Source: Rusavskia elegans (taxonomy: Eukaryota; Ascomycota; Lecanoromycetes; Teloschistales; Teloschistaceae). From it: DNA of 64,000 bases. The position numbers and the translations under genes are program-made. Below, one piece after another: positions 21,526 to 33,040 of this stretch. The notes beneath the pieces were generated by a model that made no database searches, was not told the origin of the DNA, and saw only the letters and a program-made list of their open reading frames with translations. Where the stretch lies: contig SAUG01000090.1 of assembly GCA_011316305.1 (NCBI GenBank), forward strand, positions 32,499 to 96,498, in the 5' to 3' direction. Within the stretch, counting starts at the first letter, position 1; each line of letters begins with the position of its first letter.

Positions 21526-23142
21526 TCAGTCCAGGACGGCTAGGTAGGTTAACCCATGAATTTTGACCCAAAGGACACGGTTCTTGTCCACGTGTGACTT
21601 GTCCACGGCGCTCTCGACTCCTTGGGAAGAAGTCCACATGTACTCCTTACGACCGCGGCTCCAGCGAACGCGGACTCGTGGGACTGGAGCTTTCTCGACG
21701 GGTTTCTCCTCGATGCGAAGGCCGCCCATTTTGTCCGCTAGGGAGCCGGTGCCCCTGCTGTAAGACTGCTGTGGTGGGACCTTTGATGCCGAAGATTTGG
21801 ATGCTGAAGGAGTTGCAGTATCTTTTCCCTTGGATGGATCCGGAGCAAGGTTTCTGGCTTTGCCACCAGTCGATGACTAGACAACGCCTTGCGATTAATT
21901 AGTCCTCTTGATGTGCTATGGGAAAACGTACTTGGGTTGCTGGTTTTGTCCACTTAGTGTCTCTGTTACGAAAGGGATGACTTCCAGGATCTTCCTCCAC
22001 CTGAGTCATGAGGTACAACATGCATTCTCGAAGAGTCACCTTATCTATGAAGGCTCGATGATCCTGATTGGCTGCGGGATTACAAGGGATAAAGTTGGTA
22101 TCGTGGTGAATGGCATTCGAGTAATAAAGCACGTTCCTCTCAGTCCCGTGAGCTATGTTAACTCTCAATTAGCCCTGACTGTCATATTCTCGCTGGAACT
22201 ATCTGTTCTAGGCAAGTGTACTGGTAAGGACTTACAAACGCCGTTCGCGGCAGCCCACGCACCGGTAAGTCTGTGGGTTTCCTGTTTGAAGAAGACGGTT
22301 TCATCGTAGGTTGACAAAAAGCCGTACTGGTAGTCGTGCAACTTCATGTAATTTGCAACTTGCCCTATAAACATCAGCCATCAACAACAGAACATGGGGC
22401 GGCCGTGAATGTGATTTACCTGCGCAAAGAGTGAAAGTTTGCTCGAATTCCTCGCGAGTAGGGCGGTCAGGGTCATTCTCGGACATCAGTCTCCTAAGGT
22501 TCAAGGTCCATGGCGTCTTCATTTCACCTGCAACCTTGGAGACACTGTTCTGGTCCCAAATTGTAACGTCTGGGACTCCAGAATCTCGATCTCCCTGCCA
22601 GTCTCCAAAATACAAATGCATTTGTAGCTCCGAGCCAACACAAGTCATGACTTGTCCTACTTGTTGCAGGAAGCGACCAGTGACACCGACTTCGCTGGCA
22701 CATTTGACGCGCTCCCTGATGGAAGAATCACGGTCAGCATGATGCGATCAAGAATGTAGAGTTTCAGAGCACATGTAATCGAAGACGCAGACTCTTCGAA
22801 TGTCTCAGCCAAGCCATGGACCTTCTTATGTCGAATCGCGATTTATACATATTTTGATGAGCGCGCTAGGGCAAAGGAAATTTTGGAATGCACCATTGAG
22901 CCTAGGGCTTACCTGTTGATAAGATCATGCTCCCAGGTGAGAACACTTTGTGATCCTGCCCATGGTTGACTATGAAAGTTCTCGCGCACTTCCCTTTCAA
23001 AGCTGTCCCACTTAGCCATAAGGCCGATGAACGTCTGAGGCGAGGTGCTTCTGCTGTTTGTCCTCTGAGGATTTTGCAAGAGCGAAGGTATACGACGTTT
23101 AGTGAGGTCTTCCGCGGTAAGAGTTCGTGGAGGTGCTGCCAT
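21526..23142 (-). CDS. Fungal-specific protein with PD-(D/E)XK-nuclease-like core
   Basis: Multi-exon gene on minus. Recognised parts: ATG at 23142 with MAAPPRTLTAEDLTKRRIPS; ITWERVKCASEVGVTGRF after splicing an intron ending CATCAG; GVPDVTIWDQN then VAGEMKTPWTLNL; QVANYMKLHDYQYGFLSTYDETVFFKQ after an intron ending TTATAG; ERNVLYYSNAI and DKVTLRECMLYLM; last exon with a basic Ser-rich region and a C terminus VRVRWSRGRKEYMW...LVLD-like end at 21526. The Asp in VPDV and Glu-x-Lys in GEMKTPW are spaced as in the PD-(D/E)XK fold. I know similar uncharacterised proteins in many Pezizomycotina, often in large variable families. The exon 1 to exon 2 boundary (22913 to about 22870) could not be fitted in phase, so a frameshift or a missed mini-exon is possible there. 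Confidence 0.65.
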
Positions 23143-23985
23143 GTTGATTTCTGGAAAGTGCTTTGTATGCAAGGGTTGCTGGGGGCTTGCTGGCTGGAAA
23201 CATAGGTAGGGACATGTTGCTTATATATCTGAGCGAACAGAGGAGCGTGTAAGTTCAAAGTACGTTCCCTCGATCGGCTAGGTGGAGAAGAAGCCGGAGA
23301 GAGCTTGGAATGTAGAGTTTCATGATGAAACCGATTCCAAGTGTAGCGCGCGCTTTGCCGGATTGCCGGATTCCGCATATAAAACCTGTTCTGTTTGAAT
23401 TCAGGAGAGAGGAGCATGCGCTGTTGTTGTAGCCGCCGGAGGGCAGGCTTTTTTTGGATACTGCCAGTGAACTTGGTATAAGCTTTCCCGGAATCGACGT
23501 AGATCAGTTTAGTGTACGCGGTACTCGATTAAGACAGAATTTACCTTAAGGATGTGATTATGTTTCATGAAAGCAAGTTACATCACGCGATGTCTAATCA
23601 TTGGAGAAGATCGCTCGCATGATGATGCGGTCAATGTAATGACTTTGGGCGATATATTTTATGGCATCCGGAAGGAACGAAGAGATTCTAGACAATGCTT
23701 TGTCAGCTAGCGTACGCCCCCGGCTCACCAGGCAAGGGTATTCCATACTTCATCTTTTGATTAAAGTGCCACTTTGAGCTTGACTAGCAGCTACACATCG
23801 AAGTTTGAGCACCCGTTAGCACGATGCCTTGTGTGGAGCTACCCGTTGTCATATGCCACCCGTCGCAGTTGGCTTGTAACATGACATGACATGATATACC
23901 GAGTATGATAAGGCTGAAGCAAAACGCAGTGTAGCAAACCAAGAAGTAGGAAAATCTTTCTAGATATTTCGTCCGAAAGTCTTAA
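23143..23985. other. Intergenic
   Basis: Promoter side of the PD-(D/E)XK-like gene and 3' side of the kinase-like gene. No frames with motifs. Local GACAT/TGACATGACATGA repeat at 23880-23895. Confidence 0.4.
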
Positions 23986-24980
23986 TCACCACTTTGGTTC
24001 CGCCCAGTCACGAGCCAAGTTCCACCTGAAGTACTGGTACCGTGACCATACTGGATTCGCGGATCGTTCAGAATCGTACGATGCGCTTTCCATGTCGATG
24101 ATGTAACTGTCAACAGGTGAATGAGTTTGCTTCTGAAAGCTTTCCTGCTGCCGATATCTAGGGAATGCTCACCACTTATGATTTGTCTTATTCCACATCA
24201 AGTTCTCTAATCTGGCATCGCCATGCATCACGCCAAGCCCTTTTAGTTCCCTGCCACCCTGTGAGTATGACGAATGTAATGATGGGGGTCGACATACAGA
24301 TACGATGCTTGGAAAGCACTTCGAACTTCATCCCGCTGCTGCTTATTGAATACTCGCTCGTCCCAAAACAAAATGATATCCAGCGGCTCAGCGTCCAGTT
24401 TGGTCATGAGAATGTATACGATGTACCCTCCAGGCATCCACCATTGCTTATTTTCACCCCATTGTTCTTCGAATCCGGGCTTGCCCTTGGAATTCAGCAG
24501 CGAGACATCTTGCACATCGATCTTGACTGCGAGGAGGCTTGGTGTTACAGAGCAGCGAGCAGCAGTAAGCCTCTGGAGAATCTCTATCTCGTTCTTGGTC
24601 GCACTATTGAGCCGCATTCCGGAGGCATCTTTCGCCCGCTGTCGTGGATCGTTGCTTGGAGGCAGACGATGAGGCATCCTTGGCGAGACCCGTCAGCTGA
24701 AGTCCGAGAACTACAGTGCTCTAATACTTATGTACTCAATGCGAATTTTGACGATAGCCATGTTGCCAACCTGAGGTCCTCGGATTTGCACACATTCGTA
24801 GACGGCATGAGCCTCGTGTGGCTGCCAATCTTCTTCTTCATCTCGTTCGAACTCGCTCGAACCTTCCCAAGGCTTCTCCGATAGCTTTTTGGTCAGCTGC
24901 CATCGATTGTCGTCAGGGAAAGTGACCACATGGCGGTCGAGGGAATCTGCAAGGATCAAAGGTCTGCGACATCCACCCAT
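23986..24980 (-). CDS. Protein kinase-fold protein (small fungal kinase-like family)
   Basis: Four exons on minus: 24980-24736, 24678-24304, 24250-24173, 24106-23986; 272 aa. Introns of 57, 53 and 66 bp are GT-AG and in phase. Seen: AIVKIRIE near residue 80 (a VAIK-like strand), SATKNEIEILQRLTAARCSVTP (helix C region), PGGYIVYILMTKLDAEPL (hinge), VMHGDARLENLMW (catalytic loop: HGD at 216-218 and Asn223), YIIDMESAS (Asp237 in place of DFG). This is the pattern of a widespread ascomycete family of short kinase-like or phosphotransferase-like proteins. The usual glycine-rich loop is not evident, so activity is uncertain. Gene intact; substrate unknown. Confidence 0.75.
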
Positions 24981-26282
24981 GGTTTGGTTATGTTTGGAGA
25001 TCAAATTCGTAACTGAGAACGCTGTCCATGGTCATTTTGTGAAAAAGTCGAGGTGAATGTCCAAGACCTCGTTTCGAGGGGCGTGAAGTGCCAGGTCGTT
25101 CAGATTCGGTGGCGCTCTTGATTGGTAGCCGCGCCCCTGCACAAGCGAGTCCCGCCAGTCATCAAAAGACCAATCAACCGATATATCCCAGCGGCTATGG
25201 CGGAACTTATGCGGCGCTAAGACGATGCTACACAACTAGTCCCCTCTAGCCCAATCTGAGCGGTTCCACAAACGTTCTCATTGTTCGTTCTGCCAACAGC
25301 CTATTTAGTATTGTGTCCGGCTATACCGGCATCGTTGGAGTGGATCAGAACAACTTTCTCTTGATCTTTGCCGCTGGAACTATGGAGACGGCCAAACGAA
25401 GTATCAGCCGATTCGTTATGTATCGTCTCCTTTCGGATCAATGCCTCATGCAACCTGAGACAGGAAAGGGACATCGAGCTACGCTCGAGGCGCTCGTCGG
25501 GATGTCCACCTTGGTAATAGCCACTCGTCCTCCGAGCCTAGCGTGTCCCTTACCAATCATCTCAAGGACTGCAACCGCCCTCCATTGTTCAAGCACCGAT
25601 CTTGGCGAGGTTAGCGGCGTCTTTGGTATACCTTTCGGATGGAACTATTTACCAGGCCGTCCAATGACTTGAGTAAGCGGGCTCAGCGGCTGCAGTGTCG
25701 ATCTGATACACACACTAGAGTCGCTGGGATACGAGCTCCCCGAGAATAGACCCGTGGGGTAGATCCTTCGCAGCGTCTCGCCGGGGGATTGGACAAACCC
25801 TCAGTGTAGAGTTGTTTCCATGACCGATGAGCGCTGGCTGTCCTCAAGGGCCACTGTGTATGTTTCAGGTTTGTCAAACATGTCTCGTTTCACTGTTGAT
25901 ACTGTTCGACAAAGTACTGGATTGCTATCTATTCGTGTTGAAGTTTCAATGTGGGACCGGCCGAGACTGGAGAGCACTATATCAAGGCAAATGTATTTCG
26001 TGTCTGTTAAGGCAGTGAAAAGAGCATTATCAACTTGTCATATTGTCTGCACCACCATCCAGCGTTTCGTCCTCTGCTTGCTTCCTCATCAGTCTTTACG
26101 TCTTTACAGCGTTTGTCCGCGGCTTTTACATCTATTTTTCGACTCAAAAACGGTATTCCGGCGGTGCTGGTCATCCACAATCTGGCTCCTCCAGAAAAGC
26201 AGAAATTTGAATTCAGACTTCGAAGCTCGCCACTACCTCCGAAACTCTTGACCTCGCCAAAGTCGCTTCTTGCCCTGGTTAT
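24981..26282. other. Intergenic
   Basis: Several open frames of 60-140 codons overlap on both strands (for example 25313-25672 and 25820-26251 on plus) but none has an ATG plus motif combination that I trust. Confidence 0.4.
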
Positions 26283-27486
26283 ATGATGGGTCTCCTCTAT
26301 CGAAGTGATTCTCGTACGTTTTCTGCTGACTTCCCCAGCTGCCAAAATTGACTTTTCTTAGCCACTATCAACCTTCGGATAGCCGTCTACATGCTGATCA
26401 TACCTGTGTTGATATTCTACGGTCAGTAAAGACAGTCCTTTAATTGTTACTGGTGACCGAAAGAACTCCGCCCAGACCCGCTTCAGCTGCGTCTAGCGCC
26501 TTGAATACGACAATGATCTGGTTCATAATCAGCTTCCCTATCAACGTTGCTCCGGAGAACGCTGACCAGGCAATCTCTTCAACAGTCTTGGCAGCTGTTG
26601 GCTGCGTCTCCAACTCCGCTGGGATACCAAACATATTCAATCTTACCTACCGAGACCCCCAAATGAAGGCCACTCAAGCTTCTAAGGGATCAGCTTTCGA
26701 GCTACGGATAGGATATTTTGGTTCGTCAGCCTATTTCAAATATTGCCACGCTGTATATTGACGTATTGTGTTCGACAGGGCTTTGTGCGGGAATAATCCC
26801 CGATCTTGCCTGTGTTCCCTCGTTAGGTTTCAACCCCGACCAGGTGATTAAACGGATCTCACTGAATGTGAATGCAGGTATGTCTTAGCTGTCAGCCTGC
26901 TGCCACCCATCTCTATGGGTTTTCAAGTTGCAGCCTTCGCTTTGTAATTGCGTGTGAGCCTGAGCGGTTGCTGATTATAAATTTGTCGACAGCTCGATCA
27001 AGCACACTATCTTCTCCAAGAGTCAGAACCCTTCTTAACATCGCCCTCGACAATCAAACTAAGACCATTCCTCTCGTTCTTCTGGCAGCTGGAATATCAT
27101 TCCTCTTCGGTCTCCTGTCAATCTTGCTACTGCAGTTGGAAAAGAAGAATGTGCAACGCAAGTCCAATTCTGCACGAAAGATCACTGTCCTCAAGCGTCT
27201 TATGCTTTGCTTCGTGTGGACATCAACCGCACTAGCATTCGGTGCTGCTTTTTCTACCACGCAGCTGGCAAAGATTGTCCAAAGAACTACGGCATCCTCC
27301 GTCGCTGTCGTCACGCAATCGCTCGTTATTGAGGGAGGAGCAGGTCTTCAGGCATTGCAGTGGCTTGCAGCTTCCTTCTCTTTCTTGTTTTCCACAGGGG
27401 TCTCGTCGATCTTTATGGAAACCGGAGATCATCAGAAAACAGCCTCGAAGAGTACCTATGGCTCAGACGACGTTCCTTCTTTCTGA
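26283..27486 (+). CDS. FIG1-like (claudin-type) four-span membrane protein
   Basis: Five exons: 26283-26313, 26362-26421, 26487-26720, 26779-26877, 26993-27486; 305 aa, all junctions GT-AG and in phase. The first membrane span (INLRIAVYMLIIPVLIFY) is near the N terminus. The outer loop holds GCVSNSAGIPNIFNL and, across an intron, RIGYFGLCAGIIPDLAC, the paired-cysteine GYFGxC signature of FIG1-type proteins. Three more spans follow: TIPLVLLAAGISFLFGLLSI, LMLCFVWTSTALAFGAAF, LQWLAASFSFLFSTGVSSIF, then a polar tail. FIG1 proteins act at the plasma membrane in calcium influx and membrane fusion during mating and hyphal fusion; this is a divergent member, so the exact role is inferred. An extra in-frame ATG at 26286 is an equal start candidate. 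Confidence 0.75.
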
Positions 27487-28457
27487 TTGGGGAGCTATCC
27501 TGGACCCTGGAGTGGCACGCCATCTTCACCGAAGCTTCCTAGGCTGAGGTGAACCAAATACCTTCTCTTCGATCGCCTTTGCTGAAATGGCACAGCAGAG
27601 GAAGACTGCTGACAATAAACGCTGCGAAGGTATGAGTACTTTGGTGGGAACCGGGAACCAAAGGGTTAAACTTATAAGGTCGATACAGCCAGATTCTTAG
27701 CGTTACGTTGGAATAGCCCTAGCAACTCTGGTAATGTGAGCCGATGATTTCTGTTCTTATTATTTCTGGTAAATCTATCGCGTAGTCCACTCTTGTTTTA
27801 ACAAACCTTTGGATCCAGATACCTCCAAGTGCCGCGTCAAAAGATCACTTATGCTCGGCGTCTTGATTATCAAGCTCCTGGCCGATTTGTCGCCTTTAGC
27901 TGGGTCCTGATTAGCTTTGCGACTTTCTTGATCGTGTTCAAGATGATCAAGCTAGTTCGCAAGACGACTTGCAATGACCCGATTGTCAATCAAGATACCC
28001 CGACCGCCGCCGAGCCTATCTTCGGACCAGCGGTGATGTCTACTACAATATATGTAGATTTCGTTGGAACGTTCTTCAGGCTATTCTGAAGATGCAATTG
28101 TATCGATTTTCGAGGGGTCAGTCATAAATTCGAGGCCGCTCTGATAAAAGCTGAGCGAGATGCACAAGCACTAAGTTCCTGGACGTATTTGTGTCTACTG
28201 ATAGCATTAATCTCTCAGGAATTAGCCTGATCTTCCAGCTTCTATTGTTAGTAGGGCAAATTAGCAGGCATGGGTCACGCGTAGCGCCGGCGAAGACTAT
28301 ACTTCAGTGCTGCGCGCGCAACTCGGGCAGTGGAGGTATTATGGTTCTGAGTACCTGCTACCATGACTCGTCCAATAATGTCACGAAATACGAAACTCTG
28401 GTTTCTCCGGACTCATCGTCGTACAACACTATATCCTGCACAAGGCGAGTCTCCCCC
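27487..28457. other. Intergenic
   Basis: A plus frame at 27829-28089 has one hydrophobic segment (FSWVLISFATFLIVFKMI) but no ATG; it may be an exon of a decayed membrane protein. Otherwise nothing. Confidence 0.35.
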
Positions 28458-30179
28458 TTATCGCCAGCAAAGCCCTTCTCGGTGCTTCACAGTAACCCGT
28501 ACGTTGTTAGGGCTCTTGGTCTGCGCAACGTATGCGTCGCTGCCGAACTGCACATCCTCAATCGTTGTCTCATACAGCTCGAAGTCGAAGCTGGAGAACA
28601 ATATCGACACCGTCAAATACAACTCCGCCCAGGAAAGGCTATGAATGCGTCCCCACATGTCAGCGCAGCTTCACTATCGCCCTCAAGTACAAGTACAACA
28701 GTCCGAGAAGGAAGAAAAGAAGGAAGACTCACTGAACACCCAAGCACATCCTCGGTCCTCTCCCAAAAGGTGCAAAAACATCATCCATTCTTTGTCTTTC
28801 TGGGGGAGAGAGGTTGAGCCAGCGGTCCGGCACAAAGGAATGCGAGTCGGGGAACAGAGTCTCGTCGTGGAAGAGCAGACCGTTGGACATGCCGACGGGC
28901 GTACCGGGTGGGATGAGCCAGTTGGCATAGCGGATCGCACGGTCCGGTGCGATCCTTTGCAGGCGGGTCACGGCGCCGTAGGAGAGACGAATGCCCTCTG
29001 TCAGGACGGCGGTTAAGAAGTCAAGTTTTTCTAGCTCTTGAAGCGATTTTGGAGTGGTCTTGTCGAGCTCTTCTCGAAGCCGTGTGAGGATCGCGGGGTT
29101 GGCGCAGAGATGGTAGGTGAGGACCCGCAGCACGCGTGCCACCTCGGTGCCCCCAGCGATGACGCCGTCGCCTTGTTCGACGAGGTCCTGTTCCCCGTCC
29201 GGTGTGGGGGAGCGGTCGCCTGCCGCCTGCAGCAGCTCGTGGAAGATGGTGCTGTGTTCTTTTCTACTCGGGTCGTTTGTGGCAGCCCCATCCTCGCTTC
29301 TTCCGGCCATGACGCGCCGCAGGATGGTGAGGTTCCGCTCGGAGAGATTCTTGTAAGCGGTCAACCTGGCACCTAGGTATGGTAGCACCCAGGTTGGCAC
29401 TCTGCGGAATAGCCATGGCAGCAAAGGGATATGTTTCCCAATAATCCATAGAGGACCGAAGTCGGTAAAGAACTTAAATAACTCCTTGTTATAGTCAATC
29501 AGGTCGAGATTCCCCATGCTCTTTCCTAAAGCGTAGCCGCTGGCTATATCTAACCCCATAGCGGCGTAGGCGATGCCGATTTCGAGTACGTTTCCAGAGG
29601 CAGAGGCAATCTTTCGCTCAATACGGCTGACGAGAAGTCCAACTTGCTCGCGCAGGAAGGGCTCTCGCTCGGCAACTCTCTGCTTTGAGAAAAGGGGCTC
29701 GAGCGGAGCACGCCGCCTCTTATGGTCGTAGTGGTCGATAGAGCCGAAACCCGAGCGCGATAGTTGGAACGCTCTATAGGAAAAGTCATACTTGTTCCAG
29801 CGGCCGGTATGGCTGTATAACGTTGTATGAAAGCTTGGGTCGTTGATATGGAGCTCATGAGGACTGATACGCACGATTGGCCCTGGAGCAGGAATTATTT
29901 TTTAGCCGCAAATGTCAGGTTGACTTACAACAAATGGAGTGTTGCGCCAGATGGACCAGCGAAGTGCCTACCGTAGGTTTTGTGGAGTTCGTTGATCTTG
30001 AATATGTATTTACCACCCTTGAGCACATCGTAGTACGCTTCGTACAATTTGGTGGCTGCAGCCAACTTTGGACCCGGAAAACCGGAAAGAGGATGGAAAG
30101 CCAGACGGTACACTATCAGAATTATTCGATAGAGAATCAAGTAAGATCCCAGCAGTCCTAAGATCATGAAAGATTGCAT
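28458..30179 (-). CDS. Cytochrome P450 monooxygenase
   Basis: Three exons on minus: 30179-29972, 29882-28733, 28638-28458 (introns 89 and 94 bp); 512 aa, normal for a fungal microsomal P450. N-terminal membrane anchor ([19 protein letters not shown]), proline hinge [11 protein letters not shown]-helix [10 protein letters not shown] (about 310-320), K-helix ExxR as EGIR (365-368), FVPDRW (419-424), and haem loop [10 protein letters not shown] with Cys449. The final exon supplies the conserved end after [12 protein letters not shown]. It inserts one oxygen atom into an organic substrate at the ER using NADPH-P450 reductase. It lies next to a terpene cyclase and a GGPP synthase, so a terpenoid substrate is likely. 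No lesion is visible, unlike its two neighbours. The I-helix has GGTE rather than the commoner GxxT with a D/E at its usual place, a minor variation. Confidence 0.92.
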
Positions 30180-30612
30180 GTTGAGTGTCTTCTCCCTTTC
30201 TCCTCAGACCAATGTCCTGAATTGCAGTCTAATACTACAACTTGAGAGACTGGACGCCACGTCACCAGCAGTACAAGCCAGTTCCCAAAACTGATCATGC
30301 AGCGCATTAGTCTTGACAGCTGCCTTTCGCACCTGTGTGACTTCAGTGTGCATCATGACCGGGGATGTTTGCATATGCACTGCAAGAAGAGCCATAGCTC
30401 CACTTTAGTAGATCACGAACAACGGATTGGGCCGCTTGTAAGATGTGGAGGGGTTGAAACTCGATTGTCCGGATGTCGCAGTAGGCCGAGATCTGGATTG
30501 CCTTGAACGAAAGTGCATTCTGCAAGGTCACTGGTTCTGGAACACAAAGCAGGATTCAGTGCAGTCGAGCAGGCGGTGTCTGCCAAGTTGGTCCCAGCCG
30601 CCCAGCACGCCC
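30180..30612. other. P450 upstream region
   Basis: Non-coding; presumed promoter of the minus-strand P450. No motif stands out. Confidence 0.4.
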
Positions 30613-30960
30613 CGCCCAGGCACTAAGGCGGGTGCCATGCGGCGGGGCACTCTGATTGGGCGAGTGCTGTGCTAGCACCCGATAGGGCAAAGGCGGTGCT
30701 GGTGCGGGGCTACAGTATATAGGGGTCTTAGTATCATGCCGCAGACATATTTTTTGGTATAGAACCTACCCAATTTGATGTACCTCAACCCGTATGGTTC
30801 TATTGGCCGGGCGGTCATAGGGCTCGCCCTTTCTGGGGTAGGGCGGGTGCGGGGCGAGCCTTCTGATTGGTCAGGGCGGGTGCTGGGCGTGCTACGGGCG
30901 TGCTACGGGCGTGCTACGGGCGTGCTAGAGTGCGGGCTAGGGGTGCGGGGCTATTAATAT
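30613..30960 (+). repeat. GC-rich pair of diverged direct repeats
   Basis: Two segments (about 30620-30725 and 30838-30960) share the order GGCGGGTGC, a TGATTGG block, a CGTGCTA-type block and GGTGCGGGGCTA followed by a TA-rich end. GC content is well above the surroundings. No ORF. It may be the remains of a small non-autonomous transposon or a terminal region of a hAT-like element. Confidence 0.55.
30885..30928 (+). repeat. 11-bp tandem repeat, four units
   Basis: Four consecutive GGGCGTGCTAC units (the last ends in G), inside the second of the GC-rich direct repeats. Confidence 0.95.
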
Positions 30961-31317
30961 TGGGAGCCCTGCTGGAGAGGCTAGCACTCGTAGAGGATCC
31001 AAGCAGTCATTGGATAGCCCACATAACGGTGAATGCGATGATGTTCGATGACACATGCGATCCATCCTGCTTTAGCTGAAGATGTTCTTGCCGGAGCGTG
31101 AGGTGTTCGTGGGCAACCAAATACTTGCGCGCTGTCAGAGTGAGTACCTTTCAACCAACGCAGCGAGGGAATATGACCGAACTGGGTGACATAGCTTCAC
31201 ACAAGAGTCCGTCCAGGCTATTCCTGTGGACCGAACAATGGGGGCTGTTGTCGCACACAGCTTCTATGTGGATGGAACGAGCTGCGACTTTCTAGCAGTG
31301 GCTAATGCCCTCAATGC

Positions 31318-32373
31318 TTAGCTAGTTTGATCGTACCTCTGGGTATAACGACTCCACACTTCGTTCCCTCCCAGGATGTACTCAAGGCACTTCGGATATA
31401 CCCTGAGAGTATCGCTACAGTCCTCTAGATTGGCTTCGCGCTCCGCCACCAATTCCAGATGCACCGATTTCCACTCCCTACAGAGTACGCAAAGAAACCT
31501 TTTGGCGGCAGCCACAGAGCAGCCGGTTTCGTCAGCTTGCATTTGAGCCATGTTTGGTATCTTTCCGCCCTCGGCTTGACTGTGTTCGAAAGAGCGAATT
31601 TCTTTCTCGTAACTCTCAATCTCATTGACGATAATACCAAGCTTGGAGTACGAATCCTCGATCTTGCTGATTGAAGCGAGCTCCGAGGCTAAAAGACGAA
31701 TGTCCATCGCATAAGCCATTGCGGCTGCAACAAATCTATCAAGCATAGGATCAGTCATAGTCGCGGTCTACCTCTGAACTTCAAACCAAGGTCGATACGC
31801 ACCCAACGCCGCCCTCCTTGTATCTCTGAAGTAATAAAGCATTCCTGTACATCGATTTCGCGCATCGTCGACTTGTGCCCGGACGCAGAGCAAGGCTCCT
31901 TGTAGAACCGCTTCGGTAAGGGCTTCGTCGACCGCTCGCATACTAGCCCAGACATCTTAGGTTATCCATTCGTATGGATCCGTGCGGTCCGGCTGAACTT
32001 TGCCCTGGGCAAAGAGATGGTATGAGAGAGTCTCTTTGGTGTCGCGAGGACGAGGCGGCGGGAGACACCAACCATCAAGTAGGAAAAGGAGCGTGTTGAC
32101 TTTCACTGTATCGAGAATCCGGTCACTCCCAGCCAATGGAAGCGCCCAACAGGCCCAGCGGTTGCAATCAGTCTTGTGGAACTCCTCGCGAGCCCTAACG
32201 TTTGCCCATGGCCACTTCTGGGCGAAGAAAGCATCAAGTTCCGCGCAGACTGCATCAGCATCCGGGTGGCATTTTGCAGCAAAGCGGGTCGAGCCTGCGT
32301 TGTTCGTTGGTTGGTAATGATTGTCTTGAGGAGGAGACATAGTCTGTGCATCTTTCTCGCCACTGGCAGCCAT
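31318..32373 (-). pseudogene. Class I terpene cyclase, inactivated
   Basis: Starts MAASGEKDAQ (ATG at 32373; an upstream frame from 32540 may belong to it). HPDADAVCAELDAFFAQKWP and DRILDTVKVNTLLFLLD mark a fungal class I terpene synthase. At the aspartate-rich motif the sequence reads LLDGWCLP (about 32061-32076) where D-D-x-x-(D/E) is required. The frame stops at TAA (31957-31959) after DPYEWIT, yet the same frame continues without a break as DVWASMRAVDEALTEAVLQG. A 59-60-bp GT-AG intron (around 31790-31730) then joins RRAALGA to FVAAAMAYAMDIRLL. The second metal site reads VNEIESYEKE (NSE-like). The C terminus is at 31318. Length without the stop would be about 330 aa, normal for a single-domain cyclase. 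Both the stop and the lost Asp-rich motif argue that it makes no product. It is divergent to the GGPP synthase pseudogene. Confidence 0.8.
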
Positions 32374-33040
32374 ACCGTTGCCTTTCCAACATCAGCTGTC
32401 CCGCTGGATTGATCATCCTGAGGTTCAGCTTCGAGGAAAGGCTGGTAAGCCTTTGAGCTGAAGATGTTATTGACAATAGTAGACATAGCTTTAGTGCAGA
32501 AAGCAATCGCGGCGAACCTGCTAAGGACTGTTGCCTCCATAGTCGGTAACGGCTACGATGAAATTTCGATGAAGACTGAGAAGGGCTCTTGAGATCTCAT
32601 GAGGTAGTGAAATCAGAATCCAGTCTCCCTCCGCGGAAATCACGCATAATGGTCACACTGCTTGCTGATATTCATCCCAGATGACGAAGGCCCACCTCCC
32701 TTAGTACAACGCTAAATAGGTGGAATAACGTACAATCATATGCATTGCGCGTTTCCGGACTGGAGCCTAGATCTTGCCCTCCCTTCGTAGGCGACCATGT
32801 CGACTTAGCCTGATTTTGGTGATAAGCTAAGAGTAGTGCTAAGTTAACACGCATCATCGTCCACGAAGGGATTTTGTGAGGTGGGGGGTCTGGCGCATGT
32901 TCTAGCTTTGTCCTCCCCCCTTTCTCTATCATGGAATAGACGTAAGCTTTCTCAATATCTTCGTGTTCTTTCCACCTTGATAACCGCTTCTCCATCATCT
33001 CCACGGGACCATCGGACGACTCTAGCAGAGAAAGAAGAAA
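32374..33040. other. Divergent intergenic region between terpene cyclase and GGPP synthase
   Basis: Presumed bidirectional promoter. Minus frames at 32374-32540 may be a 5' extension of the cyclase. No other gene. Confidence 0.45.

Noticed and set aside
25313..25672. Plus frame starting SGYTGIVGVDQNNFLLIF, vaguely like a class 3 lipase
   Set aside because: No GHSLG catalytic block or His/Asp context in any frame nearby; similarity limited to one short strand-like segment.
28729..28817. Apparent early end of the P450 right after the haem Cys
   Set aside because: The stop lies in a GT-AG intron; splicing to 28638-28458 gives the normal C terminus.
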